This document shows positions 1 to 14,293 of a stretch of 64,000 bases of DNA, piece after piece. Under the pieces are notes generated by a model. The model worked only from the letters and a program-made list of their open reading frames with translations. It was not told where the DNA came from and did not search any database. Source of the stretch: Diphasiastrum complanatum. Its lineage: Eukaryota > Streptophyta > Lycopodiopsida > Lycopodiales > Lycopodiaceae. Location of the stretch: the NCBI GenBank assembly GCA_029204225.1, contig CM055095.1, positions 25,650,503-25,714,502 on the forward strand, in the 5' to 3' direction. Numbering within the stretch: the stretch's first letter is position 1; every line of letters begins with the position of its first letter. A program made the position numbers and the translations under genes.

Positions 1-1160
1 TCAATGATCATCATGTTCGAGACCAACTACCACTTGCATTGGCTGGTAAGCCAACAACAGGTGCTACAAAATAAGATCAAGCACCAGGACCAGGAAATTG
101 CCTAGCAAAAAAAATTGGTAAAAAAAAAAAAAAAAGACAGAAGAAATAAAATCTGCGATGGCCGAGCAGATTGTAAAATTGGAAGAGGTTCAACAGCAAC
201 CTAAGCACAAGATGTCCCAGATCGACCAAACACGAGATGGATCGTCTGACGTAATGATAGTTGTTGTTCCTCTGGTCAAGCCCAAATATATATAGTTTCA
301 AACTCCACAAGCTTCAACCATCCGGAAGGAGAAATATGTACGGTTGATCCAATAAAGAGAAGCCAAAAAAAGAAATTTTGAGAACGTTGTAGCCAAATAA
401 GCAAAGATCATCCTTGAGTCCCACATGCAGCTAGAAGAAATGACGAGGTCTACAGCAAGTCTTGGACAGGTGAGCCAACTTTGGGACACGGCGTGCAAGG
501 CCCAAGCAGGTATCTCTAACAAAAAACCAAGGGATGATGATGGAGCAGATAATAACGACGGACAAACCTATCAGACGGATGGTAGTTCGGGTTCGGACGA
601 CCAGAGAGGTAAGGCTGCTTCTGGAGCTTTTTACCTTCCCCCTCCTACCTACAAACCCCCTTCAGACGATGAGCCGAATATCAGTATGTTGCCTTATATA
701 GCAAGGCATACCACTACGACATCCACCACTATTGCATCAACAAATGTCAACGCTACTATAGAAATGATGCTCAATGAGTTCAAGAAACTCGGGAAGAACC
801 AGCAGAAATAGATGGAAAAGTTGTAGTCACAATTTGATGAGAAGATCAAAGCATTGGAAGATTTCCATGGACAAGCGAACAAGGAACCTGAGAAGTTTGC
901 AAAGACTTTTCTACCAGGAAAAATGTCTGGTGTTCTATTTGTACAGGAAATCACACAGTGAATGAGTGTCCTCAATTGAAAAAATGAATGGAAATCAGTA
1001 TATGCCATTTGTGTAATTCGCCTGATCATGAGACTGCTTTTTGCAACTTCAATCTTCGGATAATTCAGCAACGGTATGTCCAGATGGGATATCGAAAACC
1101 ACTTTATGGAGGAAATTCAGCAAAAAAACATGATAAGTGGTTCCATCTTCCACTTGCTTG
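1..1160 (+). pseudogene. Broken retrotransposon gag with two CCHC zinc knuckles
   Basis: Remnant of a retroelement nucleocapsid polyprotein, cut by the left window edge. The 5' part (to about 290) reads as hydrophilic, Gln/Lys-rich coiled-coil-like protein broken by stops. An open segment at 425-811 encodes 128 residues with an acidic and proline-rich linker. At 928-1030, in one frame, two CX2CX4HX4C zinc knuckles occur (CSICTGNHTVNEC and CHLCNSPDHETAFC), separated by a TGA stop at 985-987. The knuckles are directly visible. Assignment to an LTR retrotransposon gag, probably gypsy-like because of the paired knuckles, is inference. Frameshifts and stops show it is not functional. The segment ends near 1160, where an unrelated copia relic begins on the other strand. 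Confidence 0.6.
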
Positions 1161-1171
1161 TCTTTCTCCAC

Positions 1172-2176
1172 CTAGGTGAGTCTCCTTGGCTCAGATTTCT
1201 CTCTCATGAATCTCCTTGGTGTGATTTCTTGAAGATCCTCCTTCTCAAGCCTCGACCCCAACATATCTTGATTAGCATCAAGATTGATAATTTTAGATTC
1301 ATCATGAGATGACTTGATCTTGACCCCTTCCAAGTTAAACTTGTGATCTTCATGGAAGATCACATCTCTACTCACAATGATCTTGATTGTAGAGAGAATG
1401 AAGACTCTATAGGCTTTCTTGGATGGTAAATATCCAATCATAACTCCTTTGATTGAACTAGGATCTTTCTTCTTCCTTGTCTCTAAAGGCACATGCACAA
1501 AACAAATGCAACCAAAGATCCTAAGACCTACCTTAGGCTTTTCCTTGTACAACATCTCATATGATGATTTTCCTCCAAAAGCAAGATTAGGAAGCCTATT
1601 ACAAAGGTAATTAGCACAAGAAATTGCTTCTCCCCAAAAATCTTTTGGAAGAGATGCCTCTAGTCTAATTGCTTTTGCACATTCACATAGAATTCTATTT
1701 TTTCTTTCAACAACCGCATTTTGTTGGGGAGAATAAGAACATGTAAACTTTCTCCTCATTCCCTCTTGCTCACAATGCAAATTAAATTTGTTGGAGATGT
1801 ACTCCCCTCCAATATCACATCTCAAAGCTTTCAACTTACAAGAAAATTGCTTTTCAACTAAAGCTTTGAACTTGAGAAAGATATCCAAGAGATACACCCA
1901 AGGAAATCTTGTGTAATCATCTATGAAAGTTACAAAGCAAGTTGTTCCTCCTTTGCTCTTGGAAGAGGAGAAGTGGACATCCGAGTGCACAAGCTCAAGA
2001 GGATGATGAGTCTTGATGTTGGATCTTGGAAGAGGTCCTCTATGAGATTTTGCCATTGCACAAGCTTCACAAGGTTGAAGCTCCTTTTTCATAGACGTTG
2101 GTAATCCAATAGCTTTTTCTTCTTTGACCATACATGTCATGGCCTCGAAATTGGGGCAGCCCAATCTCTTGTCCAA
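1172..2176 (-). pseudogene. Copia integrase, 334-codon open segment
   Basis: GAG-pre-integrase end and integrase core of the minus-strand copia relic. Visible landmarks are the zinc-binding pair CEACAMAKSHRGPLP, the first catalytic Asp in LELVHSDVH, the second in LRCDIGGEY, and the catalytic Glu in VVERKNR, giving a complete D,D,E triad. The C-terminal part contains the copia landmarks PKDFWGEA and RIFGCICFVH. The open frame ends near 1172 without the linker to reverse transcriptase. The domain is well kept, but the GAG-pre-integrase N-terminus is cut by a frameshift near 2170. Confidence 0.85.
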
Positions 2177-2199
2177 ATCTAGATCCTCTAGCTATCACT

Positions 2200-2530
2200 T
2201 CACTCTCCCTCTTGATTACACATGTGTCAACATCAAATTTGACATCTAAACCATCATCAAACAATTGACCACTAATGAGATTTTTTGTTACCTTTGGTAC
2301 ATAGAGAACATCATAAGACACAAGGTTTTTGATGATGCTACACTTAATGGAATGCATCCTATTCCTTCAATCCTACAATCAACATCATTTCATGTATACA
2401 TTGACCTTTTAGTACCCTCATATGGCATGAGACTAGTGAATGAACTCCTAGAACTAGACATGTGGGAACTGGCCCCACTATCTATCCACCACAATTTCTC
2501 ACTCTTGAAGTGGGAAGAAGAAAACCTTGA
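2200..2530 (-). pseudogene. Copia protease, broken
   Basis: Aspartic protease region of the same relic. The minus strand near 2450-2500 reads WWIDSGASSHM, the standard copia protease active-site motif (DSGA), just downstream of gag. An in-frame stop follows. The C-terminal half continues in 2067-2357 with YVPKVTKNLISGQL, the usual conserved end of the protease/pre-integrase junction. Confidence 0.7.
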
Positions 2531-2539
2531 CATCATCAA

Positions 2540-3444
2540 ATCATCCTCCCTATCACAATCATTACCATCACTATCTTTCTCATTAGTAAGGTTATCTTGA
2601 TTGAATTGGGTCTTTTTCTTGAAGCAATTTGAAGCGTAATGGCCTTTCTTTTCACAAAAGAAACACTTGATCTCTGACTTGTTCTTCCTTCCACTAGATG
2701 TTGTAGCTTGTGAGGAATGATCCTCATCTCCATCTTTGGCCTTGTCCTTGTCCTTCTTGAAGTGCTGTTGTTGTTGTTGTCCTTTTCCCCTTCATTTTGG
2801 TTTGTTCTTAGTGAAGAGTGCTTTGTCCTCTCCACCATCCTTCAAAGAAAGTTTGTTGATCCTCAATAGCTTGTTCTTTTGCCTACATTCGTCGACAATG
2901 AGAATACCTTGCAATGCCTCCAAGCTTGGAAGCTCCTCTTGGATTGCATAAGTTTGAACAATATTTTCAAATTCATCTCTTAATCCATTAAGATTACTTG
3001 CACTAATTCATTTTGATTGACATGGTTTCCTATGCAATCAAACTCTCTATGAAGATCTTTCACTCTCATGACAAAATTTGAGGCACTCTCATGACTCTTT
3101 TGGTAGCTTTGAAAGATTTGGTTTCTTAGTGTGAGCAATCTAGATGTGTTCTTTGCCTCATAAATGGCTCTAAGAGTGTCCCATGCGTCCTTGGCCGAGG
3201 TGCATGAGCTAATCCCCCACAACACTTCATTTGACACATTCATTTTGATACAATGTAGGCCATCCTTGCCCTCTTGTATTTTTGGACTTCTGGGCACACT
3301 TGTGCTTCCTCCTCAAGTCGAAGCACTATTTCCATCACATATTGGAGGACCAAAATTGACTCCATCCTCACCTTCCAGATGGCATAATTGGAGGTGGTTT
3401 ATCTCTCTCCTTGCTCCAAGAGTAGGGAACCCATGGAAGCCATG
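2540..3444 (-). pseudogene. Copia gag (UBN2 domain plus zinc knuckle), broken
   Basis: Capsid/nucleocapsid part of the copia relic. A plausible start is the ATG at 3442-3444 (MASMGSLLLEQ), after which the frame is lost. The clearest block is 2980-3297, with the UBN2-type gag signature (KDAWDTLRAIYE, then a leucine-rich stretch ending near VNQNELVQ). At 2623-2665 a zinc knuckle reads CFFCEKKGHYASNC (CX2CX4HX4C), followed by a Lys/Arg- and Asn-rich stretch. At least two frame changes separate start, UBN2 block and knuckle. Confidence 0.75.
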
Positions 3445-4200
3445 TTTTCTTGAGAAATTTATTTGTAATGGATCAAGAACAAGTAATGGTGTTGCTTCTC
3501 TCTCAAACAAGGATCTAACAATGATGTCAATCCAATTCCAATTTGAGATCTTTCAATTTCTTTGTGAGACCAATCTCACAAGTGGTGTCAACCTTCTTCA
3601 ATCTAGATCTTGCTTCTCTCCAATGGTGAAGTACTCCAAGATTTTGAGCCAACTCCCTCCAAGAGCTTCAAAACACTTAAAAAACACTCAAGGACTCCAC
3701 AAACTACTCAAACACAATGTACTTGATAGTATGTGGCTATGGCAAAAAAATCTCATCTAGATTGACCCTAGACTAGATTGATGATGAAAAATCAAGAGTT
3801 TTTGACGATCTAAGCTAGATGTGAGCCAGCCTTGGCATGTCCACCAGGTGGGTGCCCTACCACCTTCATTTGAATGCCAAAAACTCTCCCAATACAACTC
3901 CTTTTGGCTTGAGATTAATTGCATCACAAACTAGACTTTACTAGCTTAACAACAAGCAATCATACACTAGATTTGGATCTACCTTGAAGAAACACCAACC
4001 ATTCAAATTTAGGGATCTCACACATATATGAGCATAGCATTCCGTACAATACCCAAGTTGGATCAAATCAATGTCATTTTGATCCCTCTTGATCCAAAAA
4101 TCCCTTAGATTGCTACTGAGATCCTACTATGCTCTCAAATCCGAGTTTTCAAGCAATTTCTCATCAAGCTTGATGCATGCAATCCATCCTTAGGCTAGAT

Positions 4201-4209
4201 CTGATACCA
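4201..4209 (-). promoter_or_regulatory. Copia primer-binding site (initiator Met tRNA type)
   Basis: The minus strand reads TGGTATCAG directly after the LTR end, matching the start of the copia consensus PBS TGGTATCAGAGC, which pairs with the 3' end of initiator tRNA-Met. Bases after the ninth diverge (ATC instead of AGC). Confidence 0.6.
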
Positions 4210-4390
4210 TGTCAACATTTTCACACGCGTGGAGACTTCCAAAACAATGTGATTGATCTACTAAGGTTTGTGTGACTGCACATGGAATCTATCTCTTGAT
4301 TGATGCAAGCAATCTAGCTAGACAATGTCAAGGCAAGGCATGCGTCCACAATCCAAAATTATCATTCACATAATGAGGGAACACTTGACA
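4210..4390 (-). repeat. Putative 5' LTR of the minus-strand copia relic
   Basis: On the plus strand the block begins TGTCAACATT and ends ACACTTGACA, giving 6-bp inverted termini (TGTCAA/TTGACA) with TG...CA ends. The complement of the primer-binding site (CTGATACCA, 4201-4209) touches the inner end, as expected for a copia 5' LTR. The inner end is well supported by the PBS. The outer end is inferred from the inverted termini only, since no second LTR copy remains. Confidence 0.5.
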
Positions 4391-7383
<2,993 letters not shown>

Positions 7384-7386
7384 ATC

Positions 7387-7776
7387 TTAAACAAAGTGGT
7401 AATGTATCTCAATGTGCTTACTTCGAGCATGTAAAACTGGATTTTTGGCAAGTTGAATGCAGCTTTGGTTATCACAAGATATAGTAGTCGCATCCACCTC
7501 TGGTTGGCCTAAATCCATATGCAATCTACATAACCATACCGCTTCTTGTGGGGCATTGTTGAGAACATGGTGCTCAGCTTTTGTCGAAGATAGAGTTACT
7601 ATTTTTAGACTATAGTGCATCAACCCTAAGTCGCTCATGTCAAAAGCATTGTATAAACATGATTTCATCTGATCTATTAGAATATGACTACTTCTAGTTA
7701 TAATCAAATCATCAATATATAATACAATGAACACAATATTTGAACCACGTTGTAGATTTTCAGTACTCTTTGCCAT
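7387..7776 (-). pseudogene. Copia RT palm fused by deletion to RNase H
   Basis: 129-codon open frame. Its first half carries the copia reverse transcriptase active site (IVLYIDDLIITRSS) and continues to LGLMHYSL. The next residues (KIVTLSSTKAEHHVL) already belong to RNase H. About 150 residues normally lying between the palm and RNase H (thumb, connection and first RNase H strands) are missing, yet the frame is kept. The C-terminus keeps CDNQSCIQLAKNPV and RSKHIEIHYHF, which contain conserved RNase H residues. Compare 37428-37885, where this middle part is present. Confidence 0.8.
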
Positions 7777-8057
7777 CCCCTTTCATTTGAAATATTATAT
7801 GATGCAAGAGTACCATGCTTGTCGTGCTTGCTTCAATCCATAGATCGCTTTGTTGAGCTTGCACACCAAGTGTTCTTTTCCTGGCTCAATAAATCCTGGA
7901 GGTTGTACCAAGTACACCTCATCAAACACTCCATTAAGAAAAGCAGATTATACCATCCATCTGTTGGATCTTCCAACCATAAAAAGTAGAAATGGCAAAC
8001 ATATGCTCATCCACTCCATACTTGACCTTGTAAACCCATTTGTAAGAGATAAGTGTC

Positions 8058-8327
8058 TTACCACTTACCATCAGGTAGCGCAACCAGGTCCCACGTCTCG
8101 TTCTTCATTATGGTTTTCATTTTTGTCTCCATAGCTGCTTGCCATTCCTTCTGCTCATTTGCTTTGTCAAAAAGATTCGGTTCCTGAGCCTTGAGCAATG
8201 TACCCATCAAAGCTAGGTTCATCTCTAGCCTTTGAGGGAATTTTTGAGCCCTTGTAGACCTCTTGAGCTCTCTCTGTTCATGAGATTCGAGATTCTCTCC
8301 CTTCGCCATGTTACATGTTACCTTCAA
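8058..8327 (-). pseudogene. Copia reverse transcriptase, N-terminal fragment
   Basis: 89-codon open segment with the conserved lead-in to copia reverse transcriptase (EWQAAMETKMKTIMKNETWDLV). It is cut after LPDGKW; the next part of the finger domain lies in other frames between 8057 and 7777. Matches the equivalent part of the 36482-37282 reading frame closely. Confidence 0.75.
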
Positions 8328-9208
8328 CTACCATTTGGGTAACCGCCTTGGAGTCTCAGCTTCGATTTTCTCTTTTTCTCCTATATCTTCCGCATCCAAG
8401 TCAACTTCATGCTTTACTTTCCCATGTGCTCCATCATGCTCATGCTTTTCCATCTCATCAAAAATTGCATCCTTGGATAGGGATGCCTTAGCCTTCTCAC
8501 CATAGCCAAGAGAAATGCACTTACCAATCTTTGCGTCAAGTTTCCTCCTTTTTTCATTAGGACTATGAGCATAACCATCACAACCAAAAACCCTCAAATG
8601 AGAAATATTGGGTTTCTTTCCAGTAAATGCTTCATAAGGCGTCATACCTTCCACTAAATTCGTAAGACATGTCATGATATGAGTTGTTGTGCTGCAAGCT
8701 TATGCCCAAAAAGTATTTCGAAGGCCTTTTCTTTTGAGCATTGCCTAGCCATCTCCATGATTGCCCTGTTCTTGTTTTCCTCAACTTCGTCTTGATGCAG
8801 TAAGGAGTTGTATTTTGCCTCTTGATTTCTTGTTCCCTACAAAAGTCAAAAAATATTCACACCTCCATCAAATTTCAACGTGTTGATGTAGCATCATGTT
8901 TGCTTTTCCACCAAAGCCTTAAATTCTCTAAACTTTGCAAATGCATCAGATTTCTTGCTTATGAAGTAAATCCACCTACATATATTATAATCATCAATAA
9001 AAGTGCTGAAATAGTAATAGCCACTCAAAGATTTCGTTTGCATAGGTGTGCATAGATCACTATGCACAACATGTACGATCTCATTGGCTCTTCTCGCTCC
9101 ACTCCTGGGAAATATCTCCCTACATTGTTTACTCATAATGCATCCTTTGTAGATTTTCCCTTCAAATGCAATTTCAAGCAAACAAACCACCAAATTATTC
9201 TTCTTCAA
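8328..9208 (-). pseudogene. Copia integrase fragments
   Basis: The N-terminal piece (9208-8894) shows the GAG-pre-integrase/integrase junction with the zinc-binding Cys of the GCIMSKQ stretch and VHSDLCTPM carrying the first catalytic Asp, ending at FKALVEKQT. The second Asp and the catalytic Glu lie in frame-broken sequence between 8890 and 8680. The C-terminal piece (8675-8328) has MTPYEAFTGKKPNISHLRVF, a highly conserved copia integrase tail. Confidence 0.75.
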
Positions 9209-9799
9209 AACTTATAGCTTTAACCTATAGGCTTTGAGCACTGATGTGGCCAAACCTTTGATGCCAAAGGTCACTTCAACTACCAACTGTGCTTACTATG
9301 GCTTGATCAAATGATTTTGCATTCAATTTATACAACTTGTTTCCATTACCTCTCGCTCTTGTAGCAATCACCTTATAATGATTTTTGATGTCTTTGACAA
9401 GACACTTGAAGCTATCAAACTCAGCTTTCAATTATTGATCCGCCATTGTCCCAACTAATAATAGGTTGTTGGCTAAGCTAGGCACAAGGCACATGTTGCA
9501 CATTGTTGATTAGCTTGATCTTCCCGTTTGCAACTTCACCAGTACCACTTGCTTATTTGCTTGACCAACTTCATTCCCATTGTGAAATTCTCTAATTTAT
9601 GAGAGTCGCTTATTCCTTAAAGCATGTGCTTGGATGCTCCACTGTCAATGTACCGGTTGTTCTTAGTTTTTTCACTCATCATTAGCACCATAATGAACAA
9701 GTTCAAGCTAGTGCCTTCATCTTCTTTATACTTGTCCTCATCAAACTGATTGGCGTAATTGATCACTTGCCATTTGCCCTTGCGTTGTGTCATGTCTTG

Positions 9800-10190
9800 C
9801 TTCTTGAAGCATTCACGCTCCCAATGGCCAGACTTATTGCAATAACAACAATTTCCAAGTTTCTCTTGTTCTAGATTGTCTCATGTTTGGCCTTGATGCC
9901 AATTGATGTGATTTGCCCCATCATTCGATCTCTCTTAAAATTGATTGCATGCAACTCAATCCCAATTGCCTCTTGTCGATTGATTTCTTCCATGACTGAA
10001 TCTGCCACCACAACCTCTTGCAGCAAGAGCTTGATTGAATCCTCTATTGTGCTAGGTCACATTCTCATGGCATTACTCTTTTTGTTGCAACAAACCTTCC
10101 AATTCTTTATAGATGAATAGCCACTCCTATGTAGTTTTTGGCTCCTACCTTGCTTGACTCATTGAGAATGCTCTCACTTAGAGTTTCCAT
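9800..10190 (-). pseudogene. Copia gag remnant with zinc knuckle
   Basis: The minus-strand ATG at 10188-10190 starts METLSESILNESSKV. The following capsid region is mostly lost, because the distance to the knuckle is far shorter than a normal copia gag of about 250 residues. The knuckle near 9810-9855 reads CCYCNKSGHWEREC, which fits CX2CX4HX4C if the first of the two adjacent cysteines is used. Confidence 0.6.
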
Positions 10191-10199
10191 TACTACACT

Positions 10200-11008
<809 letters not shown>

Positions 11009-11191
11009 ACCTCCTCTTTTTACTATCGTTGCTTGATTTAATTGTTCATGATGGATCCTTGGTTGTGGGTGCCCTACTGATGGCCTCCTAGTTGCACTTT
11101 GTCTCGATCAGAAAACAGTGCACTAATTCAAACATACGCTCTCATAGAAAACTCCAAAAACCTAGCTTTTTCTCAAAGAAAAGCTCATTCT

Positions 11192-12518
11192 TGTTGGAGT
11201 TTAATCTTCTCCTACTCATCCCTTCGCCCCCCTTCATCTCTCAAGAATTCCCTCTCTTATCGCCTACCTACGGTCTGACCGAAGAGCACCGTTAAATCAA
11301 CGTTTACGGAGAAACACGACTGAATCAACTTGTGAAGTGAACAAACCGCAAACCGTAGGGAGTCGTTAAAACTCGTAGGTTACTATCTACGAGCACTTGC
11401 GGAATCTTCAATGGCAACGGAACGTAAAATCTCGTCGACCACCGCAAGTGACCTTCTTACGATCTCCTACAACGGAAAGAGCCGTGACCTATGTCACCGG
11501 GAAATATCTCCGATGAAGTCTGTGAACGAACTCAACTCTCCTCAACCATCTGAAAACATAAGCAACCTACTTACAGTTATCAACGAAGTCGACCAGCGAC
11601 AACGGTTTGCGAGTTCCTGGGATATCAGCCAACGAAGTTGACCAATCTCATCGTTTAGCTCCGTAAGTTATCACTTATGGTTACCAATGAAGGAAGCAAA
11701 CGATCATCGGCTGAACGAACGACTGCGGACAATATTACAACCACAACGGGCCCAACATCCTTCCACCACGACACATACGGTATGTACGTTACTCTGTACT
11801 TCTCCTCCTTCACAACTCTCCAATAACATATCTATGGATCTTGTTTAAACGGCTGTTAATCATCTTGTAAACTGTAATCACAATAAATCAAAAGACTCTA
11901 ACAGCTATATGTATGTATCTAAGCGAAGAGGAGTTAGAAAATCAGAAAGTCAGAGTGTGAGTTGAACAATCTGTAAATGCACAGAGCGATCAAACGACCA
12001 AAAGGTCTTAAGTAGGTAGCTCCTTAGAGTTAGTGATTTATACACAAAGAGAGAGAGATCTAGAACTGTAGCTATTGCTTTGAGTCTGCAAGTAGGAGCA
12101 CGCGCTTATCAGCGCTATTGCATTGTGTTCCGATTCCTTTTATATATATTCACTACTGTTCAATCTTTACGTTCTTGTTGAATGCATTTGTCTCTCACTC
12201 TCTTACACACAAACACGGTTATCAGAAGCAGAGGATCGCACGGCTGTCCAAGACACCTAATGTTTCGCAATCCTTCTGGTATGGCAGTTTAAAACTCCTT
12301 TTCTGATAACCTAAAAGAACAAGCTCTTAACTCCGTTCTCCAAGCAATCCACGTTCCTGAATTCGTAGCTATTACTGTGTTCATAGTCTTCATTGTTTTT
12401 TCTTACTGTTGGTAGAGACATTTTTCATCGTAATCGTCTCTCGTGTTCTACTTCCGTCACGGCTTCGCTGCAGTCGCAATCAATCGTAGACCAAGCAGAC
12501 CACCATCATACACCAATA
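11192..12518 (+). repeat. 5' LTR of the 11192-17170 copia element
   Basis: Begins TGTTGGAGTTTAATC and aligns along its whole length with 15830-17170, apart from small indels. It includes shared blocks such as the ACCGTTAAATCAA stretch and the CTTAGAGTTAGTGATTTAT stretch. The 3' boundary is set just before GAAG plus the PBS. The last bases (CCAATA) differ from CTAGCA in the other LTR, so the boundary is uncertain by several bases. A short reading frame at 11411-11641 recurs in the other LTR at 16091-16273. Confidence 0.85.
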
Positions 12519-12522
12519 GAAG

Positions 12523-12534
12523 TGGTATCAAAGC
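12523..12534 (+). promoter_or_regulatory. Primer-binding site of the copia element
   Basis: TGGTATCAAAGC, one change from the copia consensus TGGTATCAGAGC complementary to initiator tRNA-Met. It lies four bases after the proposed LTR end. Confidence 0.8.
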
Positions 12535-12613
12535 ATTGGTTTAGTGGTTTACTAGAGTCCCGGATCTTTTTTCAAAAGCTATTCTAAGTTGTTTGTGTAT
12601 AATTTCGATCACT

Positions 12614-14044
12614 ATGGAAGGCACCTCAGAGATCCGCTTGATCCTAACACTCAGAATGAGTGAAGGCACCTCAGTTAGTGACCATCTGAACGAGTTCAAA
12701 CAATTGCTGAACCAAATGGCTGCAATAGGTTCTCCTATCTTAGAAGAAGACTCTACCATGTCTCTTCTTGCCAGTCTTCCATCCTCCTACGCTAATTTAG
12801 TGTTGCTTCTGAGCAATACCCCTGCGTTGTCTCTCCAAAAATTGACAGCAAGTTTGTTGCAGGAAGAAGTTAGGAGGAAAAGCTTGTCCACATCTACGAG
12901 TACCAAATCCATAGCATTCTATTCAAACAAGCAGCAATCCAAGAAGAAAAAAGACTTCAAGGATAAGAAGACAAAGGCAAAACAGCCAGCAACATTACAA
13001 CCACAACATCAACATCACAACCAATCATCGTCCAAGACCAAATTATTTTGCAGATATTGCAAAAGAACCAACCACGACATCAAGGACTGTCGCATCCTCA
13101 AGCACAATGAAGCAAAGAAGAAGATGCAGCAACACCAAGAAGGCAACTGTGACACAGTCAGAGGATCTCAAGATGAAGAGAAGGCGCTGATGGTACAAGA
13201 TCAATCCAGTAGAGATGCCCATCAATGGTATCTCGATTCAGGTGCTTCTCGGCACATGACGCCATGCAAGGAACTCTTCTCGACACTCACAGCTACAGAA
13301 TCAAAGTACATTTTGTTTGGTGACTCCAGGTCACACCAAGTTGAAGGCCAAGGGTCTATTCAATTGCAGTTCTCTAATGACATCACTAGACAGCTCAATG
13401 GAGTACTTTATGTACCCAAACTAACAAAGAACCTTTTATCTATTAGCAAGATCACAGATCAGAGCTATAGAGCTTTGTTCACTGCTAGGCGATGTACTAT
13501 TTTAGATGAGAACTCAAAGGAAATCCTTTCTGCTTACAGAGAAGGAAATTTGTACATACTGAGTCACGATGTTGCACTTTCTGTGAGTTGTTCAAATGCT
13601 AATTTATGGCATCAAAGATTAGGTCATCTAAACATGCGTTCAATCTTGTATATGCATCACAATAAAATGGTCAAGGACATGAATATAATTGCTGTCACCA
13701 CAGCTAATCAGACTATCTGTGAAAATTGTCTACTAGGGAAACAACCTAGAACGAGATTTCCTAGAGGACAAGCCAAAAGGGCAAAGTCCATCTTGTCACT
13801 GATACACAGTGACTTGTGTGGCCCTATGAGCATACCTTCATTAGGTCAAGCTCTATATTTTATCACATTCATTGATGATTACTCCCGATTTGCCAAAGTT
13901 ATGTTCATAAAGAACAAGTCAGAAGCATTTCGTTGCTTCAAAGACTTCAAGCAATACGTTGAGAATCAAGCTGGTCAGAGGATCAAGGCCGCAGAAGCAA
14001 CCAATACAAGAGACTGCCATAGCAGCTCCACCTTCCATCGATAG
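12614..14044 (+). pseudogene. Copia gag-protease-truncated integrase
   Basis: Open from the ATG at 12614 (MEGTSEIRLI), the likely real start because it aligns with MEGSTSKIRLI at 53748. The open frame itself can be read from an earlier ATG at 12593. Compared with the 53748 copy, gag has lost roughly 90 codons between the N-terminal motif and the MSEGTSVSDHL block. Then come a zinc knuckle (CRYCKRTNHDIKDC), the protease motif (WYLDSGASRHMTP), the GAG-pre-integrase motif (LWHQRLGHLN), CENCLLGKQ, and the first integrase Asp (LIHSDLCGPM). After GQRIK the frame jumps to unrelated linker-like sequence and stops, so the second Asp and the Glu of integrase are missing. Confidence 0.9.
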
Positions 14045-14293
14045 ACTATGACCTACGACTGTTCAAACAACGGAGTTCGTCCCAATGGCTCCACTTACCG
14101 CAAAATACTACGATCCCAGTCATTCACCAAGGAGAATCATCTGATCAAGCACCTACAGTTCGAAGATCTGTGAGACAACGACAGCAGCCTGACCGCTTCA
14201 TCCCTCAGACTTTCATCAGTCATGACGAACCTGCCACCATAGCAAAAAAAAAAAGCACTGTCAAGGCCCAATGCAGACAAATGGAAAGCTGCC
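14045..14293 (+). pseudogene. Integrase-RT linker, frameshifted
   Basis: The frame around 14150-14250 encodes a basic linker (RRSVRQRQQPDRFIP) typical of the segment before copia RT. It is broken at a run of eleven A residues near 14245-14255, a likely slippage site. The RT frame resumes at 14294. Confidence 0.6.

Larger units (their letters stand above)
1172..4390 (-). mobile_element. Truncated Ty1/copia retrotransposon (5' LTR to integrase)
   Basis: Minus-strand copia element. Reading from high to low coordinates it shows a putative LTR (4210-4390), a tRNA-Met type primer-binding site next to it, about 750 bp of leader, gag, zinc knuckle, protease and integrase. Reverse transcriptase and RNase H are absent and there is no 3' LTR, so the element was truncated just after the integrase C-terminal region near 1172. 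It meets the gag relic of 1-1160 there. Gag, protease and integrase lie in different frames with stops between them, so it is dead. Confidence 0.8.
7384..10190 (-). mobile_element. Decayed Ty1/copia retrotransposon, same family as 35566-37885
   Basis: Minus-strand element with gag start at 10190, zinc knuckle near 9810-9855, integrase pieces (9208-8894 and 8675-8328), the reverse transcriptase N-terminus (8327-8058) and a reverse transcriptase/RNase H fusion (7776-7387). The gag start METLSESILNESSKV matches the start of the copy at 35566 (MTTLSESVLNESSKL), and the block around RLEMNLALMGTLLKAQEP matches RLEMNLALMGSMLKAQEP there. The two copies are therefore one family in opposite orientation. 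Many frameshifts; no LTR or PBS recognised at either end. Confidence 0.8.

Noticed and set aside
13043-13225. Minus-strand ORF opposite copia gag
   Set aside because: Shadow of the zinc-knuckle/protease coding region on the plus strand.
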